From: Agromyces protaetiae
GTDB taxonomy: Bacteria; Actinomycetota; Actinomycetes; Actinomycetales; Microbacteriaceae
NCBI RefSeq assembly: GCF_030866785.1
Contig: NZ_CP133018.1
Coordinates: 1,736,001-1,800,000, forward strand
Length of the DNA: 64,000 nt
Reading direction: 5' to 3'
Position numbers and translations under genes: made by a program. Shown here piece by piece: positions 29,522 through 38,921 of the stretch. Every line of letters starts with the position of its first letter. Position 1 is the stretch's first letter. The notes under the pieces were generated by a model. That model was not told the DNA's origin. It saw nothing but the letters and a program-made list of their open reading frames with translations, and searched no databases.

Positions 29522-29599
29522 GCCGGGGCGCGGGCCGATTCGGCGGGCGGTGACCAATCCGTGACCGATCCGGCGAAAGACGACCTGCCCTCAGGTATC

Positions 29600-29605
29600 T
29601 AGAAT
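29600..29605 (+). promoter_or_regulatory. Possible internal promoter before the kinase gene
   Basis: TAGAAT is a near-consensus -10 in the 122-base gap between phosphatase and kinase, the largest gap in the first part of the operon. No clear -35 is present. Confidence 0.3.
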
Positions 29606-29643
29606 GTGGGGACCGGGGCGCGACCGGCGACGACGCCGGCCGC

Positions 29644-31077
29644 GTGGACACGGACCCGACCGCCTGGAGGAACGTGACGAGGCGCCTACCGTCCAACCCG
29701 CCCAACCTTCCGGGATTCGCGTTCGTCCGTGTCCTGGGATCGGGCGGCTTCGCCGACGTGTTCCTGTACGAGCAGAACATGCCGCGTCGCCTCGTCGCGG
29801 TCAAAGTGCTGCTCGCCGAGGTCGTGAACGACGAGGTCCGGCAGATGTTCCAGGCCGAGGCGAACCTGATGGCGCAGCTGTCGAGCCATCCGTCGATCCT
29901 GACCGTGTACCAGGCGAGCGTGGCCGCCGACGGCCGGCCTTACCTGGTCATGGAGTTCTGCTCGTCCTCCCTCGCGCAGCGGTACCGGGCGCAGCCGGTC
30001 CCCGTCAGCGAGGCGCTGGCCATCGGGGTCAGGATCGCGAGCGCCGTCGAGACGGCGCACCGGCAGGGCGTGCTGCACCGGGACATCAAGCCGTCGAACA
30101 TCCTGACCACCGCGTACGGCCATCCCGTGCTCGCCGACTTCGGCATCGCCGCGACGCTCGGCCAACTCGAGCACGCCGATTCCGTCGGTGTCTCGGTGCC
30201 GTGGTCGGCGCCCGAGATCCTGCGGGAGCAGGTGCCCGGCTCGGTCGCGAGCGAAGTGTGGTCGCTCGGTGCGACGGTGTACTCCTTCCTCGCCGGCCGG
30301 AGTCCGTTCGAGCTGCCGGGCGGCGACAACAGCTCGTCGGCCCTGATGGCACGCATCGGCCGGGCCAGGGTGCCCGCCTCGGGGCGCGTCGACGTCCCAC
30401 GGAGCCTCGAACAGGTGCTCCTCAGATCCATGCACCGACGGCCCGAATCGCGGCAGGGCAGCGCGCTCGAGTTCGCACGTGACCTCCAGGCCGTCGAGGA
30501 TGAGCTGGGGCTCGCGCAGACGGCCGTCGAGATCGCGGTCGACGACTGGGCCGCCACGCATGGGATCGACCTCGACGAACGCACGCTGGTCACCGGCACC
30601 CACGCGATTCCCGGTGCCGCGACGCCACGGCGTTCGCGGAGGCGGTCGACGCCCGCCGGCTCGTCGACGGTCGTGCGGTCGGCTGACGCGGGCGTGCACA
30701 CGGGGACAGGGTCATCAGGCTCGCGGCGCCGCCTCTGGATCGTCTCGGTCGCGGCGCTGGTGATCGTGATCGTGCTGGCCGGTGTCGCCGTGCTCCTGAT
30801 CCAGGGGAGCGCCGGGTCGCCGTCGGTCGCCGAGCTGCGATCCACCCAGGCCGACGGCACGCTGACGTTCGACTGGGACGACCCGGGCCTCGGGGCGGGC
30901 GACGCGTATCTCGTCACGATCGACGGGGTCGCGGCCCCCGCACAGCGCAGCACGTCGATCGTCCTGGAGGTCGCCGACCGCGATCGGGTCTGCGCGACCG
31001 TGCGCGTCGTGCACGACGGGCGTGCCGGGGCGCCGAGCCCCGAGACGTGCGTCGACGTCGAGGAGCCGGCCGGATGA
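29644..31077 (+). CDS. Membrane Ser/Thr protein kinase (PknB-like, without PASTA domains)
   Basis: The 477-residue protein has a Hanks-type kinase domain (about residues 20-285): glycine loop LGSGGFADVF, VK lysine near residue 54, catalytic HRDIKPSN (about 145-152), DFGIA and WSAPE. A membrane helix follows (about 363-388, LWIVSVAALVIVIVLAGVAVLLI), then about 85 extracellular residues with an FN3-like pattern (DGTLTFDWDDPG). PASTA repeats, which bind muropeptides in PknB, are absent, so its external ligand is probably different. GTG 29644; stop overlaps the next ATG. Confidence 0.92.
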   Translation: MDTDPTAWRNVTRRLPSNPPNLPGFAFVRVLGSGGFADVFLYEQNMPRRLVAVKVLLAEVVNDEVRQMFQAEANLMAQLSSHPSILTVYQASVAADGRPYLVMEFCSSSLAQRYRAQPVPVSEALAIGVRIASAVETAHRQGVLHRDIKPSNILTTAYGHPVLADFGIAATLGQLEHADSVGVSVPWSAPEILREQVPGSVASEVWSLGATVYSFLAGRSPFELPGGDNSSSALMARIGRARVPASGRVDVPRSLEQVLLRSMHRRPESRQGSALEFARDLQAVEDELGLAQTAVEIAVDDWAATHGIDLDERTLVTGTHAIPGAATPRRSRRRSTPAGSSTVVRSADAGVHTGTGSSGSRRRLWIVSVAALVIVIVLAGVAVLLIQGSAGSPSVAELRSTQADGTLTFDWDDPGLGAGDAYLVTIDGVAAPAQRSTSIVLEVADRDRVCATVRVVHDGRAGAPSPETCVDVEEPAG

Positions 31078-34000
31078 GGGCCGCGCGACGACCCGAGGAC
31101 CGGCGGTCGGTGGCCGCGACGACGGCCGTGATCACCCTCGTCGTCGGACTCGTCGCGGGTGTCGCGATCGCGTCGGGCGGGTATCAGGCCGAGCAGGTGG
31201 ATCTCGGCGACGGCTCGGTCTGGGTCACCAACGACCGCCGGCAGTCGGTCGGCCGCGCGAACACCGAGGTGCACGAGCTCAACGCGGTCGTCGAGACGGG
31301 TGCGAGCCGCGTGGAGCTGACGCAGCGCGGCTCGACCGTGCTCGCACTGGATCGGTCGAACGCGAGCGTGAGCATCCTCGACCCCGTGACCTCGACGGTC
31401 GTCGACACCGTGGCCGTGCCTCCGCAGAGCCCCGTCGTCTCGATGGCGGGATCGCGCGTGGTCGTCGCGGCCGATGGGAAGGTCTGGACGGTCCCGGCCG
31501 AAGAGTTCTCGACGTTCGACGCCAGCGCGGAGCCGGCCCTCGAGTTCGGAGCGGGCACCGTCGTCACGGTGGACGATGACGGCACGCTGTTCGCCTACAC
31601 GCCGACCACCGGGGCGATAGCTCGGGTGGATGCCGCGGCCGCGGTCACCGTGTCCGAACGTTGGGCGGTGCCACCGAACTCGGGACCCGGCACGCCGCAG
31701 CTCACGTCCATCGCGGGTCGATGGGTCGTGTTCGAGCCCGAGTCCGCGATGCTCCGCACGGAGGACCGCGAGATCGACCTCAGCGGGTTCCTCGGCGATG
31801 CGAACGGAGCCGTGCTGCAAGCGCCGTCCACGACCGGCGATGCCGCGGCGCTCGCGACGCGCAGCGGGCTGCTCGTCGTGCCGCTCGACGGCGCCGTGCC
31901 TCGGACCGCGGTCGACGGCCGGTCGGGCGTGCCCGCCCGGCCGGTCGTGCATGGCGGATGTCTCAATGCCGCGTGGTCGGAGGGCACCGCGTGGCGTTCC
32001 TGCGCCGACGACGAGACGATCGTCGAGCTCGAGGGCTGGTCGGGTTCGTCCGCCCTGACGTTCCGCGGCAACGGTGACGCGCTCGTGTTGAACGACCCGC
32101 GAAGCGGGGTGAGCTGGGCCGCGTCCGACGACTACGGCCTCATCGACAACTGGGACGAGCTGCTCGCAGACACGCGTGACGACGACCGGATCGAGCGGAA
32201 CGACCCGGCGACCCCGCCCACGCTCGAGAAGGCGCAGGCGCCGCCGGTCGCGGTCGAAGACGCACTGGGGGCCCGCGCGGGCCGGGCCGCGATCCTGCCC
32301 GTGCTGTTGAACGACTACGACCCGAACGGCGACGTCCTCGTCATCGAACGGGTCGACGGTGTCCTGCCCGACGGCGCGACCATCGACATCGTCGCCGATC
32401 GCCAGCAGCTTCAGCTCACGCTCGCCGCCGGAACGGGCGGCACCATCTCATTCGGGTACACCATCAGCGACGGCCGCGGCGGCACCGCGAGCGCGCGGGT
32501 CGTCGTCGCGGTGCGCGAACCGGACCAGAACGGTCCGCCGACGCAGATGCGCGCGACCGGTGCCGCCCTCGCCACCGGCGGGCGGGTCAGTGTGCCGGTA
32601 CTCGGCGAGTGGATCGACCCGGACGGCGACCCGTTCTTCCTGCGCTCCGCGGGCGAGTCGGAGGCGGCGGCGGTCAGCTCGACCGCAGACGGCGTCGTGG
32701 TGGTCGATGAGCTGGGTGGAGTGGCCGGCACGAGGACGATCGGGTTGGTCGTGTCCGACGGAAGGGCGGACGGCGCCGGGGTGCTCGAGGTGGACGTGCG
32801 CGCCCCGGGCGACGTGCCGCTGGTCGCGGAACCCTTCGTCGCGCTCGCGACGGCTGGTGAGGAGATCCGCCTCGAGCCCGTCCGGCACGTCCGGGGCGGG
32901 AACGGCGACATCCGGCTCACTGCGGTGCCGGCCAAGCCCGACGCGCAGCTGGCCGCCGACTTCGACGGCGGCACGTTCCGGTTCCAGAGCCAGGCGGTCC
33001 GCACGCACTACCTCGAGTACACCGTGACCGACGGCACGCAGACGGCGACCGGTCAGGTGCGGGTCGAAGTGCAGGAGCCGCCAGAACGCGACACGACGCC
33101 GATCACCGTGCCGCACACGGCCTTCGTCCGGTCCCAGCACCCCGTCGAGCTCGATGTGCTCGCGACCGACATCGATCCCCGCGGCGGCGTCCTGCTCATC
33201 ACCGGGTTGACCCGTGACGCGGCGGAACTCGGCGTCCGGGTCGAGGTGGTCGAGCACCGGATCCTCCGGGTGACGCTGGATCGCCCGCTCGAGCTCGGTT
33301 CGACCGAGATCCGGTACCGGGCGAGCAACGGCCTCGCCGACGCCGAAGGCGTCGTGACGCTGGTCGAGGTGCCTGCGCCGCCGATCGCGCAGCCACCGGT
33401 CGCCGCACCCGACCGGGCCTCGGCCAGGACCGGCGACGTCGTCGACCTCGCGGTGCTCGAGAACGACGAGCACCCCGATGGGGAGGGGCTCACCCTCGAC
33501 GCCGCGCTCGTGAGCGGCCCCGAGCGTGGACTGATGTTCGTCTCAGGTGACCGGCTCCGCTTCTTCGCGCCGGACGAGCCGGGCGTCTACCGCGCCGTCT
33601 ATCGTGTCGATGCGCCGGACGGGCAGTTCGCGACCGCGACGGCTGAGGTCGCGGTGCGTGCGGTCGATCCGGAGACGAACTCGCCTCCGGTCCCGGTGAC
33701 GGTCACCGCACGCGCGATCGCGGGCGAGACGATCCGGATTCCGATCGCGCTCGGGGGAACCGACCCGGACGGCGACTCGGTGCAGCTGCTCGGCGAGGAA
33801 TCTGCGCCAGAGCTCGGCCTCGTCTCCGACCGCGGCGCGGACTGGCTCGAGTATCGCGCGGGGGAGTACTCGGCCGGAACGGACACCTTCAGGTACGCCG
33901 TGGTCGATGCACTCGGCGCGAAGTCGACGGGCACGGTACGCGTCGGCATCGCCGCGCGGCTCGACGGCGCCAGAGTCCCGGTCGCGACGCCCGACGAGGT

Positions 34001-36602
34001 GCTCGTGCGCCCGGATCGGACCATTGCGATCCGGGTGCTGGCGAACGATTCAGATCCTGACGGCGGCGCATTGTCGATCCTCGACGTCGAACCGACCGCG
34101 GGCGATCTCGAGGCCGAGGTCGACGACGACCTGATCCGGGTCGATGTCCCCGATACCGAGGGCACGTATGGATTCCTGTACACGATCCAGAACGAGCAGC
34201 TCGCGACGGCGGGCAGCTATCTGAAGATCGAGGCACGTGCCGACGCGCCGCTCGCCCGGCCGGAGGCGGCCGACGCCGTGCTCAGCCTCAGCGACATCGC
34301 GGACCGGGATCAGGTGGACGTCGATGTCCTCGAGCACGTCTTCATCGCGGACGCTGCCGTCTCGCGCGCGACGGTCGGCCTCGTGCCCGGGTACGACACC
34401 GCGGCGCGGGTGCGTGCGGACGGCCGGATCCGGGTCGACGTCGGCGACCGCCGGCGGATCATCCCGTTCACGGTCGCCCATCCGGACGATCCGTCGCTCA
34501 CCGCGACCGCCTTCATCTGGGTGCCCGGCCGCGCCGATGCCGTCCCGCAGTTGCGCTCGGACGCCCCGCGGGTGCGAGTCGACAGCGGAGAAGAGGTCAT
34601 CCTGCAGCTCTCCGAGTTCGTGATCGCCGCCTCAGGGCGTCCGGTCCGGATCACGGATGCGGCGTCGGTGCGCGCCTCGAACAGCGACGGGTCGGAGCTC
34701 GTCGTCGACTCGGACACGCTCCGATTCCGGTCGGCGCCCGGATACTTCGGGCCGGCCTCGATCTCGTTCGTCGCGACCGATGGCGAGTCGGCGGACGACC
34801 CGGCCGGACGGACCGGCACCGTCGTCATCCCGATCGAGGTGCGTCCCACCGAGGGGCAGCCGCCCGCGTTCACCGGCGGCGTGATCGACTTCGAGCCCGG
34901 GCAGTCGAAGCGCATCGATCTCACCCGGCTGACGACGAGGCCGGACTCCGGCGACGATTCGGCATTGACCTTCACGACCGGTGACGTGCCCGACGGCTTC
35001 CGGGCCGAGCTGCAGGGGGAGACACTCGCCATTCAGGCGGACGACGACGCCACGCTCGGACAGCGCGCGGCGCTCGTCGTCGAGGTCGCCGACGGCGACA
35101 CCGAGGGTACGCCGGGGGTCATCGAGCTGCGCGTCATCCCGTCGACCCGGCCGCTCGCCGCTCCCGTGGCGGACCGGTCCGTCGCGGCCAGGGGACAGAC
35201 CAGCAGCATCGACGTCCTGGCCAACGACCAGCCGGGGAATCCCTTCCCCGGCACGCCGTTGCGGGTCGTGGGGGTCAGGGGGATCGACGACGGCTCGTTG
35301 CCGCCGGGGGTGCGGATCGCGCCCAGCGACGACCGGTCGACGGTCACGGTCACGGTCGCCCCGAACGCCGACACGGTCGACACGGTCGTGCAGTACCAGG
35401 TCGCCGACGCGACGGGCGATCCCAGCCGCTTCGCCTGGGGCACCGCGACCATCTCGGTGCAGGATCGGCCCGCGCCGGTCACCGGACCCCGGGTCACCGG
35501 CTTCGCCGACGGCTCGATCGACCTGAGCTTCGGCGCGGGGGCCGCCAACAACGCTCCGATCGAGGGGTATGAGGTCACGCTCGTGGACGCGGTCGACGGC
35601 GGGGTGGTCGGCGGCGGCGTGTGCGCCGCCACGACCTGTACGGTCCGAACGCCCGGGAACGGCCAGGACGACGCGGTACGGGTCCTCATCCAGGCCCGCA
35701 ACGCGGTCGGCGTGTCCGATCCCGTGGAACTGGCGGACACGGTCTGGTCCGACGTGGTCCCGCCCCCGCCGACGGGCCTCGAGGCTCGCCCGCTCGACGG
35801 CGGGCTGCGCATCCAGTGGCAGCCCGTCGGCACCGCTGCCGGCAGCGGTGTGCGGGCCTACGTCGTGGACGTCGGCGGAGCATCGGCGGAGGTCTCGGCC
35901 GCCTCGGCCTGCACGGTCACCGTCTGCACGTTCGAGTCGCACGGCCTGGCCAACGGCAGCCGCGTCCCGGTCTCCGTGAGCGCCCGGAACGAGGCGTATC
36001 CCGCGCTCGCCGCATGGACGGCGGCGACGGCCGCCGGAACGCCGTTCGGCTCGCCCGTGGCCGGCATGATCCAGGTGGCCGGCGACGCGGTGTCGGGGGT
36101 CGTCACCGTCTCCTGGTCGCCGTTCGACGGCAATGGCGACCCCATCGCCGGGTACTTCGTGCAACGGCTCATCCCCGGCGATGCGACCGTGCCCGGGGGG
36201 CCGCAGGCCTGCCAGGTATCGGCGCCCGCACCGGGACAGGTGGTGCCGCCGGCGAACGGCGGCAACGTCGCCGTCACCGTCGCCACGGGCCCCGAGGCCA
36301 CCTCGGTCCAGTTCTCCGACCCGCCGGCGGAGGGCGTGACCTACTCGTTCATCGTCTGGGGATTCAACCGCGCGGGCTGCGCCCACACCGAGGTGGCCGG
36401 GACGGTCGTGCGTCCCGCACCCGCGCCGGTCTCGGAGGTCGCCGGCAGCATGGCGATGCAGGCTGGGCCCGACGCCCAGGGCGACCCCGCACCGGCGGCC
36501 GATGGGCGGTACTCGTGGGAGCCGGTCGCCGGGGCACCGGCGAGCCGGGCCTGGCTGGATGTCCACCTGGCCGGGATCACCACGCGATTCTGGAACCGGT
36601 GA
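31074..36602 (+). CDS. Giant surface protein with Ig-like (cadherin-like) repeats and C-terminal FN3 domains
   Basis: The 1842-residue protein has a single N-terminal membrane anchor or uncleaved signal (about residues 18-40, VAATTAVITLVVGLVAGVAIA), so almost all of it would be outside the cell. Residues 45-380 look like a beta-propeller-type segment (VWVTNDRR, VSILDPVTSTVV). From about 400 to 1450 there are recurring Ig-like/Tandem-95-type repeats with the motif VLxNDxDPxG at about 409, 695, 794, 988 and 1381. The last 370 residues hold FN3-like modules. No LPXTG sorting signal is seen. It overlaps the kinase gene by four bases. Similar proteins sit in this operon in other Micrococcales, and their role is not established. 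Confidence 0.85.
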   Translation: MRAARRPEDRRSVAATTAVITLVVGLVAGVAIASGGYQAEQVDLGDGSVWVTNDRRQSVGRANTEVHELNAVVETGASRVELTQRGSTVLALDRSNASVSILDPVTSTVVDTVAVPPQSPVVSMAGSRVVVAADGKVWTVPAEEFSTFDASAEPALEFGAGTVVTVDDDGTLFAYTPTTGAIARVDAAAAVTVSERWAVPPNSGPGTPQLTSIAGRWVVFEPESAMLRTEDREIDLSGFLGDANGAVLQAPSTTGDAAALATRSGLLVVPLDGAVPRTAVDGRSGVPARPVVHGGCLNAAWSEGTAWRSCADDETIVELEGWSGSSALTFRGNGDALVLNDPRSGVSWAASDDYGLIDNWDELLADTRDDDRIERNDPATPPTLEKAQAPPVAVEDALGARAGRAAILPVLLNDYDPNGDVLVIERVDGVLPDGATIDIVADRQQLQLTLAAGTGGTISFGYTISDGRGGTASARVVVAVREPDQNGPPTQMRATGAALATGGRVSVPVLGEWIDPDGDPFFLRSAGESEAAAVSSTADGVVVVDELGGVAGTRTIGLVVSDGRADGAGVLEVDVRAPGDVPLVAEPFVALATAGEEIRLEPVRHVRGGNGDIRLTAVPAKPDAQLAADFDGGTFRFQSQAVRTHYLEYTVTDGTQTATGQVRVEVQEPPERDTTPITVPHTAFVRSQHPVELDVLATDIDPRGGVLLITGLTRDAAELGVRVEVVEHRILRVTLDRPLELGSTEIRYRASNGLADAEGVVTLVEVPAPPIAQPPVAAPDRASARTGDVVDLAVLENDEHPDGEGLTLDAALVSGPERGLMFVSGDRLRFFAPDEPGVYRAVYRVDAPDGQFATATAEVAVRAVDPETNSPPVPVTVTARAIAGETIRIPIALGGTDPDGDSVQLLGEESAPELGLVSDRGADWLEYRAGEYSAGTDTFRYAVVDALGAKSTGTVRVGIAARLDGARVPVATPDEVLVRPDRTIAIRVLANDSDPDGGALSILDVEPTAGDLEAEVDDDLIRVDVPDTEGTYGFLYTIQNEQLATAGSYLKIEARADAPLARPEAADAVLSLSDIADRDQVDVDVLEHVFIADAAVSRATVGLVPGYDTAARVRADGRIRVDVGDRRRIIPFTVAHPDDPSLTATAFIWVPGRADAVPQLRSDAPRVRVDSGEEVILQLSEFVIAASGRPVRITDAASVRASNSDGSELVVDSDTLRFRSAPGYFGPASISFVATDGESADDPAGRTGTVVIPIEVRPTEGQPPAFTGGVIDFEPGQSKRIDLTRLTTRPDSGDDSALTFTTGDVPDGFRAELQGETLAIQADDDATLGQRAALVVEVADGDTEGTPGVIELRVIPSTRPLAAPVADRSVAARGQTSSIDVLANDQPGNPFPGTPLRVVGVRGIDDGSLPPGVRIAPSDDRSTVTVTVAPNADTVDTVVQYQVADATGDPSRFAWGTATISVQDRPAPVTGPRVTGFADGSIDLSFGAGAANNAPIEGYEVTLVDAVDGGVVGGGVCAATTCTVRTPGNGQDDAVRVLIQARNAVGVSDPVELADTVWSDVVPPPPTGLEARPLDGGLRIQWQPVGTAAGSGVRAYVVDVGGASAEVSAASACTVTVCTFESHGLANGSRVPVSVSARNEAYPALAAWTAATAAGTPFGSPVAGMIQVAGDAVSGVVTVSWSPFDGNGDPIAGYFVQRLIPGDATVPGGPQACQVSAPAPGQVVPPANGGNVAVTVATGPEATSVQFSDPPAEGVTYSFIVWGFNRAGCAHTEVAGTVVRPAPAPVSEVAGSMAMQAGPDAQGDPAPAADGRYSWEPVAGAPASRAWLDVHLAGITTRFWNR

Positions 36603-36637
36603 ACGCCATGCCGAGCGTGCACGATGGAGGAGCTGCC

Positions 36638-37609
36638 ATGACGATGACCCCGGAGGATGCGACCCGGTTCGCCGCGAACCTCGATCGGCTCGTGGGCGCG
36701 GTCGAAGAGGTGCTGCTCGGCAAGAACCGGATCGTGCGGCTCGCGTTCACTGCACTGCTGAGCGAAGGACATCTGCTGCTCGAGGACGTACCGGGCACCG
36801 GGAAGACCTCGCTGGCACGCGCGATGGCGCAGTCCGTGTCAGGGACGAGCAATCGCGTGCAGTTCACCCCCGACCTGCTTCCGAGCGACATCACCGGCGT
36901 CACGGTGTACGACCAGCGGTCGGGCCGATTCGACTTCCACCCGGGTCCGGTGTTCGCGAGCATCGTCCTCGCCGACGAGATCAACCGGGCGAGCCCGAAG
37001 ACCCAGTCCGCATTGCTCGAGGTCATGGAGGAGGGCCAGGTCACCGTCGACGGGCAGACGCACCCGGTGGGGCATCCGTTCATGGTCATCGCGACGCAGA
37101 ACCCGATCGAACAGGCGGGCACCTACCGGCTGCCCGAGGCGCAGCTGGACCGATTCCTGATGCGCAGCTCGATCGGGTATCCCGACCACGCCTCGACGAT
37201 CAGGATCCTCGAAGGCGCGGACCAGCGGGCGCACGAACATGTCGTCGAACCGCAGCTCGACCCGGCGGAGATCGCCGAGATGGCCGCGCTTGCGCGGACC
37301 GTCTACGTCGACCCCACGATCCACGACTACGTGTCGCGGCTCGTGGAGGCCACCCGCACGGCACGCGAGGTGCGCTTGGGCGTGAGCGTCCGAGGGGCGC
37401 TCGCGCTCATCCGCACCGCGAAGTCGCACGCGGCCGGGCGCGGCCGTCACTACGTCGTGCCCGACGACGTGAAGGCGCTTGCCGAACCGGTGCTCGCGCA
37501 CCGGCTCATCCTCGACGCGGAAGCGGAGTTCGACGGCGTGACCGCATCGAACCTCATCGCGCAGGTGCTCATCGAGACACCGCCGCCGTCATCGAGGCAG
37601 GCCGGGTGA
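36638..37609 (+). CDS. MoxR-family AAA+ ATPase
   Basis: The 323-residue AAA+ protein has Walker A GTGKTSLA (about residues 54-61), Walker B VLADEINRASPKTQ (about 109-122), sensor 1 IATQNPIE and the MoxR-typical EAQLDRF arginine-finger region. MoxR ATPases are chaperones that activate partner proteins, often with a DUF58/vWA protein as here. ATG 36638 has GATGGAGGA directly upstream and is preferred to ATG 36608. It is 36 bases after the giant surface protein gene. Confidence 0.92.
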   Translation: MTMTPEDATRFAANLDRLVGAVEEVLLGKNRIVRLAFTALLSEGHLLLEDVPGTGKTSLARAMAQSVSGTSNRVQFTPDLLPSDITGVTVYDQRSGRFDFHPGPVFASIVLADEINRASPKTQSALLEVMEEGQVTVDGQTHPVGHPFMVIATQNPIEQAGTYRLPEAQLDRFLMRSSIGYPDHASTIRILEGADQRAHEHVVEPQLDPAEIAEMAALARTVYVDPTIHDYVSRLVEATRTAREVRLGVSVRGALALIRTAKSHAAGRGRHYVVPDDVKALAEPVLAHRLILDAEAEFDGVTASNLIAQVLIETPPPSSRQAG

Positions 37610-37613
37610 CCAG

Positions 37614-38921
37614 GTGACGTCGCAGACCCGCACCGTTCGACCCGCGGACGCCGCGAGCCAGGGTGTCCTCGCCGTCCTCATCGCGCGAACCGTCCGCGGT
37701 GTGCACCGGATCGGCCGCGCGGCGCGCGACGCGGGCTCGGCGCTGCCGAAGGTCGTCACCCCGGTCGGCTGGGGAGTGATCGTGGCGACGGGGTCCGCGC
37801 TCGCCGCGGGCTACGTCTGGGGTTGGGCGGAGCTCGTCGCGGTCGGCTGGGGACTCGCGATCGCGACCGGCGTCGCGGCGCTGTGGCTGATCGGGACCGG
37901 TGCGTCGAAGGTGGAGCTCACGCTGCCGACGCCGCGGGTCGCGGTCGGTGAGCTCGCCGAGGCCCGGCTCGTCGCCGAGAACCCGGGGCATCGCCGCTTC
38001 GGCGGTGTGCAACTGGAGCTCCCGGTCGGCGATCGGGTGCTCGAGCGCGTGCTCCCGGCTCTGCCGCGCGGGGGTGTCGTCGACGAGCGGCTCCGCATTC
38101 CCACCGCGCGTCGCGGGGTGGTGCCGATCGGTCCGGCGCGCACCGTCCGCGCCGACCCGATCGGGATCGTCCGACGCGAGGTCGTGTGGTCGGGGACGGT
38201 GTTGCTGCACGTGCACCCCCGCACGATCTCGATGGGCGCGCTCAGCACCGGATTCGTGCGTGATCTGGAAGGCTCGCCGACGCGAGACCTCACCGCCAGC
38301 GACATCGCCTTCCACGCCCTGCGCGAGTACGTGCCCGGTGACGACCGCCGTCACATCCACTGGCGCAGCTCGGCGAAGACGGGCACGTTCATGGTCCGTC
38401 AGTACGAGGAGACGAGGCGGAGCCGGCTCATCGTCCTGCTCGATCTCGATCCGTCAGCCTACGCCGGCGACGACGAGTTCGAGCTCGCGGTGAGCGCCGC
38501 CGCCTCACTCGGAGCCAGGGCCATCCGCGATGCGCGCTCGCTCGCGTTCGTCGCCTCGGGCGCCGCGGGAGCGAGGTCGCCCGTCCGCCAGCTCCCGACC
38601 GTCTCACGCGATCGGCTCCTCGACGCCCTGAGCCTCGTCCAGCTCGAGTCGCGCGCGGCCGCGCTCCCGGATGTGGCTCGAGCGGCCGGCGAGACGCAGC
38701 CCGGCGTCTCACTCGCGTTCCTGATCACCGGGACCGCCCACGGGGTCTCCCACCTGCGCATGGCCGCGAGTCGGCTGCCGGTCGGCGTGGAGACCGTCGG
38801 CGTGCGATGCTCGCCTGCGGGCGAAGCGAGCGCCCGGCAGTCCTCGAGGCTCACCGTCTTCGGCATCGGCTACCTGGAAGACCTGCAGGCGATGCTCGCC
38901 AGGGCGGCGGCGAACGCATGA
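37614..38921 (+). CDS. DUF58 membrane protein (MoxR partner)
   Basis: This 435-residue protein has two N-terminal hydrophobic helices (about residues 45-90), an extracytoplasmic-like beta region, and the DUF58 core motif REYVPGDDRRHIHWRSSAKTG (about 236-256), followed by a vWA-like segment (RLIVLLDLDPSAYAGDD). DUF58 proteins are co-encoded with MoxR ATPases and transglutaminases. GTG 37614 starts five bases after the moxR stop, and the end overlaps the next start (ATGA). Confidence 0.88.
   Translation: MTSQTRTVRPADAASQGVLAVLIARTVRGVHRIGRAARDAGSALPKVVTPVGWGVIVATGSALAAGYVWGWAELVAVGWGLAIATGVAALWLIGTGASKVELTLPTPRVAVGELAEARLVAENPGHRRFGGVQLELPVGDRVLERVLPALPRGGVVDERLRIPTARRGVVPIGPARTVRADPIGIVRREVVWSGTVLLHVHPRTISMGALSTGFVRDLEGSPTRDLTASDIAFHALREYVPGDDRRHIHWRSSAKTGTFMVRQYEETRRSRLIVLLDLDPSAYAGDDEFELAVSAAASLGARAIRDARSLAFVASGAAGARSPVRQLPTVSRDRLLDALSLVQLESRAAALPDVARAAGETQPGVSLAFLITGTAHGVSHLRMAASRLPVGVETVGVRCSPAGEASARQSSRLTVFGIGYLEDLQAMLARAAANA

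Noticed and set aside
34632..36566. Long antisense open frame (644 codons) under the giant surface protein
   Set aside because: It has no recognisable domain, is rich in Arg, Gly and Pro, and follows from the high GC third-position pattern of the sense gene. The same holds for antisense frames at 29940-31952 and 42309-44405.
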